DNA of 64,000 nucleotides, from contig OY992835.1 of NCBI GenBank assembly GCA_963921425.1, positions 16,926,001 through 16,990,000 of the forward strand, read 5' to 3'. Below are positions 35,153 to 47,445 of the stretch, in pieces. Position 1 is the stretch's first letter. Every line of letters begins with the position of its first letter. The DNA is from Dryas octopetala (lineage: Eukaryota; Streptophyta; Magnoliopsida; Rosales; Rosaceae). The position numbers were made by a program, and so were the translations under genes. Under the pieces are notes generated by a model. It worked only from the letters and a program-made list of their open reading frames with translations, had not been told where the DNA came from and did not search any database.

Positions 35153-36176
35153 GTTCAGCTTCGGAGTTCAGAGACTTTGTGATGGGTAATGCAGAGAGGC
35201 CAAAGCCAAGCGAGTTCGTGTTTCAGAGAGTCGAAAGAAATGCAGAAATCAAACGACTCTGCCCTAAATCGTTTCGATGATTTTTCGTCTTTAGGTGAAA
35301 AACCGTGAAGGACAGCATGCGACACGATTTTTCTGTCGTTTATTGAGCGCGGGTGAGAGTACGGGTTGGACTAGGTATTCAGGCGGGTAAGAGTACGGGT
35401 TGAGGTTTCGGCCGGGTTGAACCCCTAATCCGAGTTGACCCAATATTAATTAGGACAAAAAAAAAAAAGTAAATGATTTTAAAGTCTATTTTACATTTCT
35501 TAATGATAAATAAACTCACCTAGAAGATTGCAATGACAAATAAGTGAACTTATTTGTCCAGGTTATAACTTTTTTCATGTTTTTTGTGCCAAACGCTTGT
35601 CATCTTACCGAGTGCTCGGAGTGTTATTTTATTTTATTTTTAACAAGACAATTTGCCATATTAGAAAAATGACAATTAGTAAAAGTCATTTTTATGTTAT
35701 AAGATAGACGTGATTTCATAAGTTTGAATTTTGTATTTTATGTTGATTTCATTAGTTTTTTACGTGTTTATATAAGAAAATATATAAAGTATATCTTTAA
35801 ATTTTTATGCACTTCAAATAGCTACTGTTGCACAGTAGCAATAAATGTCTGACAGTGGCAATTACCGAATACTCGGTGAACAGTGACGAGTGCATCTATA
35901 AAAAAATTTTGTGTATTTGTAAAAATACAACAAATGCATTTGCGAAATCAATGAATCTGTAAAAATATACCAAGTGCATTTGTAAAAATACAACAAATAC
36001 ATTGATAAAAGATTTAGAAATTATCCATTATACTAACTTTTTAAGTTAAGATTTTTTATACTAAATTTATTAGTGATTTCATACTAAAAGATAATTTATT
36101 ATTATTATTATAACATACTCCATTAATGGATCATACATGTCTTCTCTCTCTCACTGCGTCTCTTTCTGTCCGACAA

Positions 36177-36537
36177 GAGTTAATTATATTTACACCCCCT
36201 GAGGTTTATTGTCTTTTCACATATACCCTCTAGGGTTTCAAAAATTACACATATACCCCATGAGGTTTCAAAACTATTGTATATAACCCCCTACAAGAGA
36301 AAAAAATAAATAAACAAAAAAGAAAATATTTATATTGAGGTTGGACCTTACACCTTGAGTAATCTTATTAGGTTATTTCACTTCTTAGCATGTTTTTTTG
36401 TATAATTTTTTATCTTATATAGGGGGTTATATACAACAGTTTTGAAACCTCCAGAGAGTGTATGTGTAATTATTGAAACTTCAGAGAGTGTATGTGAAAA
36501 AATGATAAATCTCAGGAGGTGTAAGTATAATTAACTT
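36177..36537. mobile_element. MITE family Y, copy 1
   Basis: The terminal inverted repeats run AGTTAATTATATTTACACC... on both ends and continue through CATATACCCTC and GGGTTTCAAAA/TTTTGAAACC for about 110 bp. Flanks GTCCGACAA (36168-36176) and GTCCGACGA (36538-36546) agree at 8 of 9 positions. A second copy is at 52530-52826. Confidence 0.75.
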
Positions 36538-36603
36538 GTCCGACGAAGGGTAAGAAGAGAGAGGAGGAAGGAAATCGAGAGGGAGAGAAAGAGAGAGAGA
36601 GAG

Positions 36604-36817
<214 letters not shown>

Positions 36818-38127
36818 TGGCATAAATGAGGCTGATCAGAGGTGTGTAGGTGTGCAGTGGTGTTACAGTCAGGGAGAGAAATGTTAGGGTGAGTAGATAG
36901 AAACACGTACTCTTTTAAATAAAAACCAGTTAACTAAACACTAGGCCACTAGTATGTTGGGTTGAGCTCAAATTAGCCTGCAAACCCATCCAACTCATCC
37001 AAATTGCACCCCATATTCACATATATAAGTTACATAACTCCATTTTCAGATTGTATAAAAAATTATAAGTATACCTAAATATTTTAATAATTATAATTTT
37101 AAATTAAAAAATTCAGTATAATATAAGAGACTCAATATATTATAAGCATTTAAGTAATATTTTATTTTTTCAATGTGAGATAACGTACACTTCACAAATG
37201 TGAGATTTATCTAAATAACATAATTTATTTGTATCTAGAAATAGGAGATTCCAATTTGTGACCTTTATTATACATATGTTTGTAAATGTAACATGTTAAG
37301 CCCATATGGAAAAATGGGCATGCATGAGAAAAAATGGCATGAGAAGGCAAGAACTTTGGAGATGGACTTTTGTTTAATGCATAGAATTAAAACAGTTCTG
37401 GCTGTGTTTTCATTCTAAGTTATGAGTGGGATCCATCCCAATCAAGAACAGAAAATGCATTGGCTTGCTTTCACCTGCAAACTTAATTATAAGTACTGGT
37501 ATTGACTATTGAGAAGACACAAGCTTAATTATGAGGTAGAACTGCTCATAAAGACTGAAAAAAGATAGGCTATCTGAAAGCTGATCACATTCATAGTCAC
37601 TATATTTGTTCTGGATTGAGCTGGAACACCAGAAGTTTAATGATTCTTGTCTGAAGTTTTAATGTTGTTGTTCCTCAATTTTGAACTACCTTGCTATATA
37701 GCTATCATTTTCTATTTTTCTTTAGTTTTTTCAATTGGGTTCACATTCTGTCATACATGCACAAATGTATGCAGCCAAGGGCCACATGTCATGATGGACC
37801 ATGCAAAAGGTCATGAATCATGATGAGGCCAGATCTTTTTTTTTTTTGTTTTTTGGTTAAATAGTCCGGCTCTTCTCTGTTAATCATTCCAAGTCCTAAC
37901 TATTTATTTCATTATTTGTCTTTCATCGACAATTACTAAGATTTGTTCATTCCTAAAATTTAATTTTCCCTTTAATTTGTTTTCATGCTTATGTCATACT
38001 TATATGTTTTGTAATCATATTTGTATCATATTATATTTAATGAACGAATTATTTACTTGTATTTTCTTCGTCCAAACTTTATTTATTTCATACTTATATC
38101 GTATGATATCTTAGTTAGTATGTTTAA

Positions 38128-38318
38128 CAATAATGCTAGTTGTCTAATATTTTTTTTTTTTTTTTCATATTTGTATTTTACCTGATGTGTCATTACTTTA
38201 CTGGAAGGGTATTTTTTTTTTTAGGTTTTATTTTTTAATTTTTAATGTCCAATGTATGAATATCATTTAAGATAGTATAAAATTGTAGTATAAAAATGTG
38301 ATAAATGTAGTATTACTA
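38128..38318. mobile_element. MITE family X, copy 1
   Basis: Begins CAATAATGCTAGTTGTC and ends GTAGTATTACTA, with the shared core ACCTGATGTGTCATTACTTT and TTTTTAATGTCCAATGTATG. Flanks TATGTTTAA and TAATTTTAA agree at 7 of 9. Other copies are at 48599 and 51268. Confidence 0.75.
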
Positions 38319-39165
38319 TAATTTTAATTATATGATGTGGTTATGTACTTGTGCAAATTCAATGCCTTTGACCCCTCTACCCAACTCCAGAACTCCTTAA
38401 GAAAGTGACATGCACCCATTTTTAGTGACCAACTGGGTCCACACGTACCTAATCTGATTATATGTAAGGAATCTATGGGGCTGGACGATCTAAGATCCCA
38501 ATCAATTTTCTTCTTCAATCATGCATGGTGATGGTAGAGGGCCTAGCTAGCCTGCTAGAGGCATGGTGCATAATTCCTTTAAATATTCAAATGAAAGCAC
38601 TTGTGCTTCATTTGTGAATGAATGGATGAATTTCTCTTACCAGAAAAAAGAAAACAAAGATGGGTCAATTTCTCTTTCCTGTCAAGATTTTACACAACTG
38701 GCATAATTTGTGGCAAAAGATTCGTGACTTTGTGTAAAGCTTTTATGTTAATTAAGATCGAGATAGACTCATAGACCCAACACTACTCAACACTGCACGT
38801 TCACCAAGCAAAACTATAGCAACAAGCAAACCTCACCGATTGCTCTCTGACTCTGTTCTGATTTGTCATTCACTTTCATATGTCAATTTGAATCATTATA
38901 AAGTGAATTGTACCAAATAGACAATTATCTACTATGGTTATGGTTAATAGTGTACTTGTAATGGTTTTGTCTTGTTTTTCTCTTACGCAATTAATAGAAC
39001 TCTTAACTTATTCTAATTCTAACTTATTATTCTTATTTCAATTACTATTTGAGTTAATAAAGTTGGAAGATGCTATCCACTTTCTCCCATTCATTTTTTT
39101 TACCAACATTTTCTTTTATTATTTTTATTTCACATTGTATTTTTATGATCGAAACAGTTCATTTG

Positions 39166-39364
39166 TTAGATAATTATTTGAAGATCATCTCTGAAAAAAA
39201 TCAACTAAATCGAAAATTGTTTAATTATGTAATCGTTATCAAATAAATAAACAGTGAATCAAATTGTTACCAAAATTGTTTGTTTATTTGATCACAATTA
39301 CATAATTAAATAATTTTTAATTTAATTAATTTTTTATAAAGACGATCTTTATAATTATATCTAA
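39166..39364. mobile_element. Small foldback element
   Basis: The left half from TTAGATAATTATTTGAAGAT is the approximate reverse complement of the right half, which ends ATCTTTATAATTATATCTAA; the inner arms share AATTATGTAAT and ATCAAATAAA. Total about 200 bp, AT-rich, non-coding. Confidence 0.6.
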
Positions 39365-40361
39365 AAAATAAATAATATTTATTAAAAATTTATAATTATG
39401 TTACGAAATGAGAAAAATAAATAAATAGGGCGGTGAAAAAAATAAATCGAAAAAGGGGAATAACATTCCTTAATAAAGTTTCGCTGTCCAAGCGAGAAAG
39501 AAGGAGATTGAGGAACATCATACATTCATACCATGTCAAATGGTGATTGGCCACGTGTCTTGGCCCTTGATCCTCAAATTTCAAAGACACGTAGGCCTTG
39601 ACCCAGTTCATAGATTATCAATTTATCGTGGATTATATATAATTGATTGGGCAAACAAAAACCTGTTGAAAAAGAGAATAAGAATATTCAATTAACTAAG
39701 ATAACATCGTAATAGACACGATGAGCTAGACAGGCAGGCCTACACGCTACACGGCATGCTCCGCACTCCACCCTTGGAATATATTCGTTTCAATCTCCTC
39801 ACGTCGTTTAACTATTCATTCATTTCGTTTAATCCATGAACATGAAAATGAGAAATATTAATTATTAGATCGCAACATTCTAATAAGTACTTTATAATTT
39901 AATGGCTCATATTTCTCACACCTATATATATATATATATTTTCTTTTGTCCAAAGCATATATCTTTTTTTGTATTTTATATTTTCATACTTATTAATTTC
40001 ATTGTAGAATATTTATCCCATTTCATATCAAAATCTATGTCCAAATCTTTTCATCCAAACCTAACAATCCACAACCAACATAGAGTATGTTAATATAATT
40101 TTATTGAAATATGAGTATTTTAGTATTTGTACATTCATAGAATTCTACACATTGATTAGATTAAAAGCTTGTCTTATTACAACATTTTCCCTTAGATCTA
40201 ACACAAATTCTAACCAACTTCAATCAAACTTTACTTACAAATCTAACTCTCCTTTTCCATGTAATCTGTTGCCACATTTCAAGCAAAAGTTCATTCAATG
40301 ATAAAAAAGATTGAAACTTTGTAGCTAAAAACCAGTACTCCCATGACATCACTCACTGTTC

Positions 40362-40527
40362 TTCTTACCCTCCTCTTTTTTTTTTGGTTAACTGGGGGGT
40401 CAAAGACCCCAAACAACAAAACTAAACATTAACCAAACGAGGTTTACAAACACCCAAAAAATCTTCAAAGAGGCAAGTGGAACATTCCAAGGGAGGCTGG
40501 GAAAATTCCATTCTTACCCTCCTCTTT
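40362..40527 (-). mobile_element. 5'-truncated LINE-like or SINE retroposon with 17-bp target duplication
   Basis: TTCTTACCCTCCTCTTT occurs at 40362-40378 and again at 40511-40527. The 132 bp between begin with poly-T (a poly-A tail on the minus strand) next to GGTTAACTGGGGGGTCAAAG. A perfect duplication and a poly-A tail show insertion by LINE machinery. The body is too short for a domain; the parent family is not identified. Confidence 0.75.
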
Positions 40528-40559
40528 AATTGTTATTATTATGACAATTAAGACAAAGT

Positions 40560-40611
40560 AAGAAGAAGCAAGTAAACCCAGTGGCCAAAAAAAAGAAGAA
40601 GAAGCAAGTAA
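40560..40611 (+). mobile_element. Second micro-retroposon with AGTGGCC core and poly-A
   Basis: AAGAAGAAGCAAGTAA occurs at 40560-40575 and 40596-40611. Between them is only ACCCAGTGGCCAAAAAAAAG. The AGTGGCC-plus-A core is the same as at 1885-1937. The purine-rich target makes slippage an alternative explanation. Confidence 0.4.
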
Positions 40612-40803
40612 CCCCCTTCTTCTCCCATCTCTCTCTCTCCCTCTAAAAATAACTCCGTTTGAACCGGTCCATCTACATCATCCATCTCTCTTTTCATTCA
40701 ATCCCAGCTCTTTATTACCCTCATTTTCTCCTCTTTCCCACTCTCTTTCTCTCTCTAGGGTTTTGATTTTGATTCCTGTACACAAACCCAGATACCCAAA
40801 TCG

Positions 40804-40832
40804 TCTATCTATCTATCTATCTATCTATCTGT
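40804..40832. repeat. (TCTA)n microsatellite in the SurE leader
   Basis: About seven TCTA tetranucleotide units lie 20-48 bases upstream of the SurE ATG, so length changes would alter the 5' untranslated region. Confidence 0.85.
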
Positions 40833-40851
40833 ATCTATATCTCTTAGTGTT

Positions 40852-43800
40852 ATGACTTCGACATCTGTGAAACCCAACTTGTTGCCTCCGGGCTTGGTCT
40901 CCAATTTGCAAGATGTCTTGAGCAAAAGGGCTGGTGGTGGTGGTGGTGATGGAGACCAATCCAAGGACAAAGCTGCCGATTCCACTGAGACTTCTACTTC
41001 TGAAGCTGCGGAGGACCCTGTTGATAGTTCCAAGCCCATTGTTTTGGTAACCAATGGTGATGGAATTGAGTCCCCTGGCCTCACTTACCTTGTTGAAGCT
41101 CTGGTCCGCCAAGGCCTTTACAATGTCCATGTCTGCGCTCCTCAATCGTGAGTTCTCTTTAAATTTTGATTCTTTTCTTTGTTTTTTTGTGTTTTGTGCT
41201 ATTTTTCTAATATGGGCATGTAGAAGTTTGCTAATTTGGGTAGGTAGTTTGCTCTTTGATTACGAATTGTTTTTGCATTTTGTTGCCTGTTCTCTTAGTT
41301 TTCTCATCTGGGTATGTGGGCTTCTTTCATTTATAGTATTGGGAATCTATTGTGTGATTCCTTACTTTGCAAAATCTGGCTGCTTGCTTTAGGGACAAAT
41401 CAGTTTCGGGTCATTCTGTTACTCTACGAGAAACGGTTTCTGTGAGTTCTGCTGAGATAAATGGTGCCACAGCTTATGAAGTTTCAGGTACAGGCTATAT
41501 TTCTATATTCCTTTACCCATTTTCTTGTCTTTTTTTCCCCAAGTTGTTGCAATCGGATTGCTATGATTTAGGATTTGGAAGAGATGCATTATCTTTTTTG
41601 GTGAAATTGAGGTGATCATTTTTTGGGCTAGAGCTTGTAAGATTTGGTACTTTTGTGATGAGGCTTCTGTGATTATGTAGTTTCATTGTGCAAAAAATGA
41701 TGGTGTCCATCACAATATTTAGCCATTCTAGTCATTGCTTTTATGCTACACATATATGCCTGCAGGGTTTTGTATTTTTCTTTTTGCTGCTTTTGCATTT
41801 CGGTCGTGGCCATTGATAGTAATAGGTTTTGTGATGGTTCTCTTACTCAGGGACTCCCGTGGATTGTGTTTCATTAGCATTATCTGGAGCACTGTTTTCT
41901 TGGTCAAAGCCTTTGCTGGTTAGCATAATATGATGTCACTTTTGAGATCATATGTACGTTTTGTTATTCAGCATTTCACTGAGTTTTCAAGTACAATATA
42001 ATTTCAGGTAATTAGTGGAATCAACCGGGGATCAAGCTATGGCAAACATATGTAAGTTGTATATGCCTCTGATATCCTTAGTGTCATTAGTTTTGGCAAT
42101 ATATGGAATTATTTAAGATACGTTACTGTAGTGATATCTAATAAAGTTGTGTATGTTTTTCTTTTCCGACTCTGATTTATTATTGTCCCCCGTCTAGGAA
42201 CGTATAGCCTGTATTTTGAGGCTAATGTTTGTTTCAAATGTTAATTTTTACCAGGTTGTACTCAGGTGTGGTTGCTGGAGCTAGGGAGGCATTATTAAGC
42301 GGAGTACCATCTTTGTCACTATCACTGAACTGGTGTGTTTACAATACCTGCATTTGGATGCTCAGTTTCTTTTTTGCATACTGTGTTGATCAGTTAATCT
42401 TTGGTGTTAATAATCTATTGTAGGAGGAAGGATGAAAGTCAAGAAAATGATTTCAAAGACGCAGTTGCTGTCTGTTTACCTTTAATAAATGCAGCTATCA
42501 GGGATATTGAAAAGGGAGTTTTCCCCAAAAGTTGCTTTCTGAATATAGAGATTCCATCATCTCCTTTGTCAAACAAGGTTAGTCTTTTTGAACCATTATT
42601 AGATCATTGTTCTTAAATTATGCATCAGTGATATGCATATGACCTGTGGTCTCAAGTAAAGGTTCAGACATTTTCTCACTGAATCCAAGTACCTTAGGGA
42701 TTTTCTTAAGTACGATATTTTCAACTTATATGGTGTGCTCTTATATGATTTGGTTTATTTCTTGGGTGGCAGTATTTTATGCGGAGATACAGAAGTAGAT
42801 TGTAATTGGCCAAATCTTCATTGAAACTAATATAAAGCTGTGATTGTGAGGAAACTTAACTGTTTTGTTTGGCCTCTTTCTAGTTATTTGCTGTAACTGT
42901 CCATGTGTTGGTTGTCTTCTAGGTCCGCCCTACTTTTACCTTTGATTTTTGTTAAAGTAATATGAGGATTCTGGATGAAGCAATCTTTTGGCTACATTAA
43001 TAAAATTCACTCCAAACTTGAGAATCCACCTAAAGCTCTTTAAGCAGTGCTTTCTGCGTTTTTTCTCAAACTTTATGTTCACTAAGCTATATTCTTATTT
43101 TCGTTATAGCAAAAACAGAAAACAAAAAAACACAACAGGAAAGGGTGTGTGAGAAATGCATATTTTTGAATACTTTGTGTTGTATTCTTTGCAGATCTTA
43201 ATTACTTATATTTTGTTTGTGTTTCAACTTTTAACTCCTAAAACATGATAAAACTAATCAGCAAACTTGAAAAGTGGATTACGTGAACATTGCATAAAAT
43301 GAGAGGCAATTAGCACCCTCTCTTTTGTTGCTCGAAGTACTTTTGTTATAAATTTTTAACCAGTTATTGTGACCTTTAATATGAATTCATGATTTCAATA
43401 TCTTTTGGGACACATCCTTTATATTTTCCGTCCTACTCATGTACAGTATATTCTTTTTCGTGACAGGGTTTTAAATTAACCAAGCAAAGCATGTGGAGAT
43501 CTACTCCTAGCTGGCAAGCTGTTTCAGCTAATCGGTATCCTCCTGGACATTTTATGAACAGTCAACAAAGCCTTGGAATTCAGCTTGCACAGCTTGGTCG
43601 AGATGCCTCTGCTGCCGTAAGTAGCCAGCTCATTAAAATATTGGCATTTTTTTTTAATGTTAATTTTCCCAATATATGTTTTCTAAACAGAGGAATTGCT
43701 GTGCCTCCTTTGGTTTTCATTCTTGGATTTTTATGTTGTTTTGTTTTCCTCAGGGTGCAGCTCGCCGTGTGACGACACAGAGGAAAAATGTGGAGATAGA

Positions 43801-44608
43801 ATCAACTGGAGCTGCAGGAAAATCTGATTTTGAACGGGTGAAAAAGTACTTCCGACTAGAGGTAAACAAATTTTCTAGCATCTGAGGTTACATTTGCAAG
43901 CAACCGTATTGAAGGGTTTTGTTTGGTCACTTGGTGTGAGGATATATGTTTATGTATTGACTGAGGATACTCTTTTCCATTCCCAAGAATTGAATTTTAG
44001 TACTTCCATGTAGTACATAACTAATCCTGAGGATATATGTATTCATGTATGCAGTTTGTGGATAAGGAGCAGGAAGATACAGATGAGGATCTGGATTTCA
44101 GAGCACTCGAAAGTGGATTTGTAAGTTGAAAGCCATTTCCCCTCTTTCTGTCTAAATTTTGGAGTAAATAATTGGTCAAGTCCACTTTCGGACAAAGTTC
44201 ATTTTGATGATTTCCACTTCTCTGATCCCGTGAGATATAAGATGATCCTGTAGTAAAATGTGATTGCATCTATTATTGGCGATTGTTCAAGCAATTATAG
44301 AAATTGTTGTAGGAGGTGCTCTGTGCCTTTAAATGGTTTCATTATGGTTTGCATAGCATTTGTCTGTAGGGCTCCACTTCATGTTATAGGTCCCAATTAC
44401 CTCAAACTCTTTTAAACAATAGATATAATGGATGAGTGTCTTGGTTTGTCTTAGAAACATTTTAGATTAATTCTCCTGGTGGCTGATTCTTTCTTCTGCT
44501 TCGGAGCAACAGGTTTCGGTAACTCCTCTCTGCCTCTCACCCCATCTTGAGTCAGATGCTCAAACTGCTGCCTCCAATTGGATCTCTTCCGCACTTCAAG
44601 AGCAATAA
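40852..44608 (+). CDS. SURE: SurE family 5'/3'-nucleotidase
   Basis: Ten exons give 384 residues: 40852-41147, 41393-41487, 41851-41918, 42008-42051, 42255-42332, 42424-42577, 43467-43616, 43754-43861, 44055-44120, 44513-44608. SurE enzymes are metal-dependent acid phosphatases acting on nucleoside monophosphates and short polyphosphate. Seen: an N-terminal plant extension with a glycine run (1-60), the core strand IVLVTNGDGIESPGLTYLVEAL at about 63 (bacterial proteins have NDDG; here NGDG replaces the first metal-binding aspartate, as in many plant members), CAPQSDKSVSGHSVTL, GTPVDCVSLAL, VISGINRGSSYG with the metal-site Asn, YSGVVAGAREAL and SLSLNW. The C-terminus matches the plant form (AT1G72880/AT4G14930 type). 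No clear targeting signal is visible. Whether NGDG reduces activity needs testing. Confidence 0.93.
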
Positions 44609-46344
44609 GGCCTAGGCCTTCTCAGTCCAACGTGATTTTGTGTACATCTGGAGTTACGATATTTTTTTTTTTTCCTTTTTGGGTCTGCAGTTATGATATT
44701 TATTCACCAATTTAACAGTTGATCATGATTTCTAGTGTCCTTTTATCTATAATTTATTTTCTGTAGCCAGCCTCCATATTAATTGTTGATTTGTTTCAGT
44801 CCATATCGTCCTGGAGCAAATGCTTCCTGTAATCCTATGGCATGTTTTAGAAATGCCAGTTTGTCATTTATTTCTTTTTGTTTCAGTACAACACTGAAGG
44901 TTGTAATGTAATTGGATGTGTTTGTATTTTGCTTTTTATTTTGTTATAGGCTCACTACTTGGGTTTGTGTGTGCAACTTGGGAAACTATGGTACTTGTTA
45001 TGCGGCCTTAACTATGTGTGCAATCATTACATATGACTTGGCTATCGGCCTGGCCTTTCATTTTTAAGTGGTTTCTTTGTTCTCTTATTTGGATGGAATG
45101 TTGCTGCCATTTTTAAACGATTAAAGATCACTCAAGTAATGTCCAAGCCCAATGATCCATTATGATTGTTGAGCCCTTGGTAGAATTGTTGAAAACTAAG
45201 CCTCTAATATGGGGAGTATGAACAATAATTAGTAATAATACAAGATGAGAAAAATTATGTATGAAATTGTAAAATCCGATAAATTTATTTAAAAATTAAG
45301 AAAACAGTTCGGTAAAAAAAATTATGAAGACAGTATTTATGGGTATAATGTGTTTAAAAATAAAGGAATAAATATTGTTTCTTTTAAATCAATTTCATAT
45401 TAAAATTACTAAAACACAATTTTTTTTTTGTTTTATCAAGAAAAACAATAATTTTTGTTAAGATAATTAAACCAAAAAAAAAAAAAAAAAACAAGAACCG
45501 ATAAAGAAGAATCACTTTGCCTATTCACAAGAAAATAACTTAAAAAGGGAATGTAGACTAGGCTTTTCGACAAAAACCACTTGTTTAGGGGTTTATAGAC
45601 AATTGTTTTCTTAAGGGGGAAAAAAAAAAAACCACCTCAGGCAATAGAATATAGTAGACCTGTTAAAAATGTGAACCAGTTTTACACACCCTGTTCTGGA
45701 CTACAACCCATCCATATATAAATTTGCAACTCCAAATGTGGGAAATACTAATCCTTGAGAAAATGTTCTTTCTTTCTTTTTTACTAATTAGTAATTACTG
45801 TTGCAGTCATTAATATAGTTTGCATAACTTCACTGCAATGAGCAAGTCCACATTGAGCATCACACATCGAGTCCTCAACTTTTTACAAATAAATCAAAAT
45901 TCGTATATGACATCAATTTTGGTTTTATTAGAAGCTTTAACAATGAAACTAAAACACAACACAACACAACACACAAATTTAATTTGTAATATAAAACGAA
46001 AACACAACACAGCACACAAATACATGAATTATGATAATAATGATCAATAGAATACACCAACACAAAATACATGAGTGATAAATGATGATCCCTTCTTTTC
46101 TTTTCTTTTTTGGTCAAATGATGATGATCTCTACTTAGCCAACAAATTGTGTAAAGAAAAGCATACCAAGCAAAACAAAGTGGAAGAACAGGAAGAAAGA
46201 AATCCCACATTGAGCATACCATTTATAATGCATTTGTCATAAAATCAAATCAAAGTCTCAGACATTAAAACATTTCCAAAATGCAACTTACACACAGCAT
46301 AAGGAAATCGATCAATTACACATGATATTCAAAAGTGTTCCTTT
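44609..46344. other. SurE 3' flank and F-box 3' flank
   Basis: Poly-A/T runs and AT-rich sequence. 46136-46340 is the F-box downstream block that is repeated near 49190-49260, 49800-49900 and 53010-53170, showing that the F-box duplications included flanking DNA. No gene is seen. Confidence 0.6.
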
Positions 46345-47445
46345 CTAATGCTGGAGTAAAACTAAACTTTCGGTGTAAGTATCCGCAAAATACTCATAGT
46401 AGGGATTCAACCTAATTCCAGTTTCAGTAACCTGCTTGGATTCAAGATCATATAAAGCCAGATTTACAGATCCGTCAAAACGTTTTTCAGGATACCTGAT
46501 GAGGAGTTCATTATTCATTCGAAAGTTCAACGGGGTAAGAATCTTTCCAGGAAGAACAACAGTGTACAACTTTTTAAACGACTTTTGTTGGAGAACCCAT
46601 ATGTCAACAGGAAACTCTTGCTCAAATAGACTGCGTTGAAACAAGAAAATTGATTCCTTGTACTCTGTAATAGATGGATATCCCTTCAAAGAATCTGGTA
46701 GCAGCAATTCTTCAAATACCTCACTGGCGGTATCAAAAGACACAAGATAGAGAGAATGATTATCATTTCTCATAAGCCAATATGCTACTCCACCACAAAT
46801 TGCATATCCAGAATACCAACACATGGTCTTTATCAAAGGAGGAATTACATCAATCCTCTTCCAAGACTCTCTGCTTAAACTATAAACCTCCACTTCAATG
46901 TAACACTTCTTACCATCATAAGACACCATCCTTACTACCTTGTAGTCATTGAGCCCCGGGTGGAACCCGAATGCAAGAACATTGGCATAAGGGGAAAAGC
47001 GCCGTAGCGAAATGGTGGTCAATGGAAGGATCACATGTTTCCTAATTGATGGGTTATATATGCATATACGACTCTTCAAACGTACTCGTTGTTCTGACAG
47101 GCAAACTAAACCATTACAACAACCATAGATCCCAAAAATTTTATTCATCCCTAAGGGACGTCTAATCTCCGAGCACTCCTTAAATGTTTCATTAAAGAAA
47201 AGGGAGTGGCAATTGTTGCGTTTACCTCTAGTACGGCAGTGGGAAGCAATTAGAAAATTATGGGCATGCTTTGTGACATTCCTATTAAGATGTCTGCCAA
47301 TAAAACTAGAGCTTCCAATCAAACCATTCCATGACTTGCATACACATCTAAACCGAAGGAGGGATTTTACAGGTAGCCTTACTAGGATGTCGACCAAGAT
47401 TTCTTCAGGGATGTGATTGGAACCCTTCCAGTGTGTGTTTCTCAT
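46345..47445 (-). CDS. F-box protein with FBA-type domain, copy 1
   Basis: An intronless coding region of 366 residues. The N-terminal F-box (residues 11-45: HIPEEILVDILVRLPVKSLL, RFRCVCKSWNGLI) docks to SKP1 in an SCF ubiquitin ligase. The rest is an F-box-associated interaction domain: YGCCNGLVCLS, IYNPSIRKHVILP, FGFHPGLNDYKVVRMVSY, VEVYSLSRESWKRI, GVAYWL, and VDIWVLQQKS. The pattern is that of CPR1-like and S-locus-F-box-like families; the target is unknown. The ATG at 47445 is chosen because TTTTTCAG immediately before it is a splice acceptor; a leader donor (CTTCTCAG|GTATTG) lies near 47774, so the transcript probably has a 5' untranslated intron. The paralogue is at 53600-54736. Confidence 0.9.
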   Translation of the reverse strand: MRNTHWKGSNHIPEEILVDILVRLPVKSLLRFRCVCKSWNGLIGSSSFIGRHLNRNVTKHAHNFLIASHCRTRGKRNNCHSLFFNETFKECSEIRRPLGMNKIFGIYGCCNGLVCLSEQRVRLKSRICIYNPSIRKHVILPLTTISLRRFSPYANVLAFGFHPGLNDYKVVRMVSYDGKKCYIEVEVYSLSRESWKRIDVIPPLIKTMCWYSGYAICGGVAYWLMRNDNHSLYLVSFDTASEVFEELLLPDSLKGYPSITEYKESIFLFQRSLFEQEFPVDIWVLQQKSFKKLYTVVLPGKILTPLNFRMNNELLIRYPEKRFDGSVNLALYDLESKQVTETGIRLNPYYEYFADTYTESLVLLQH

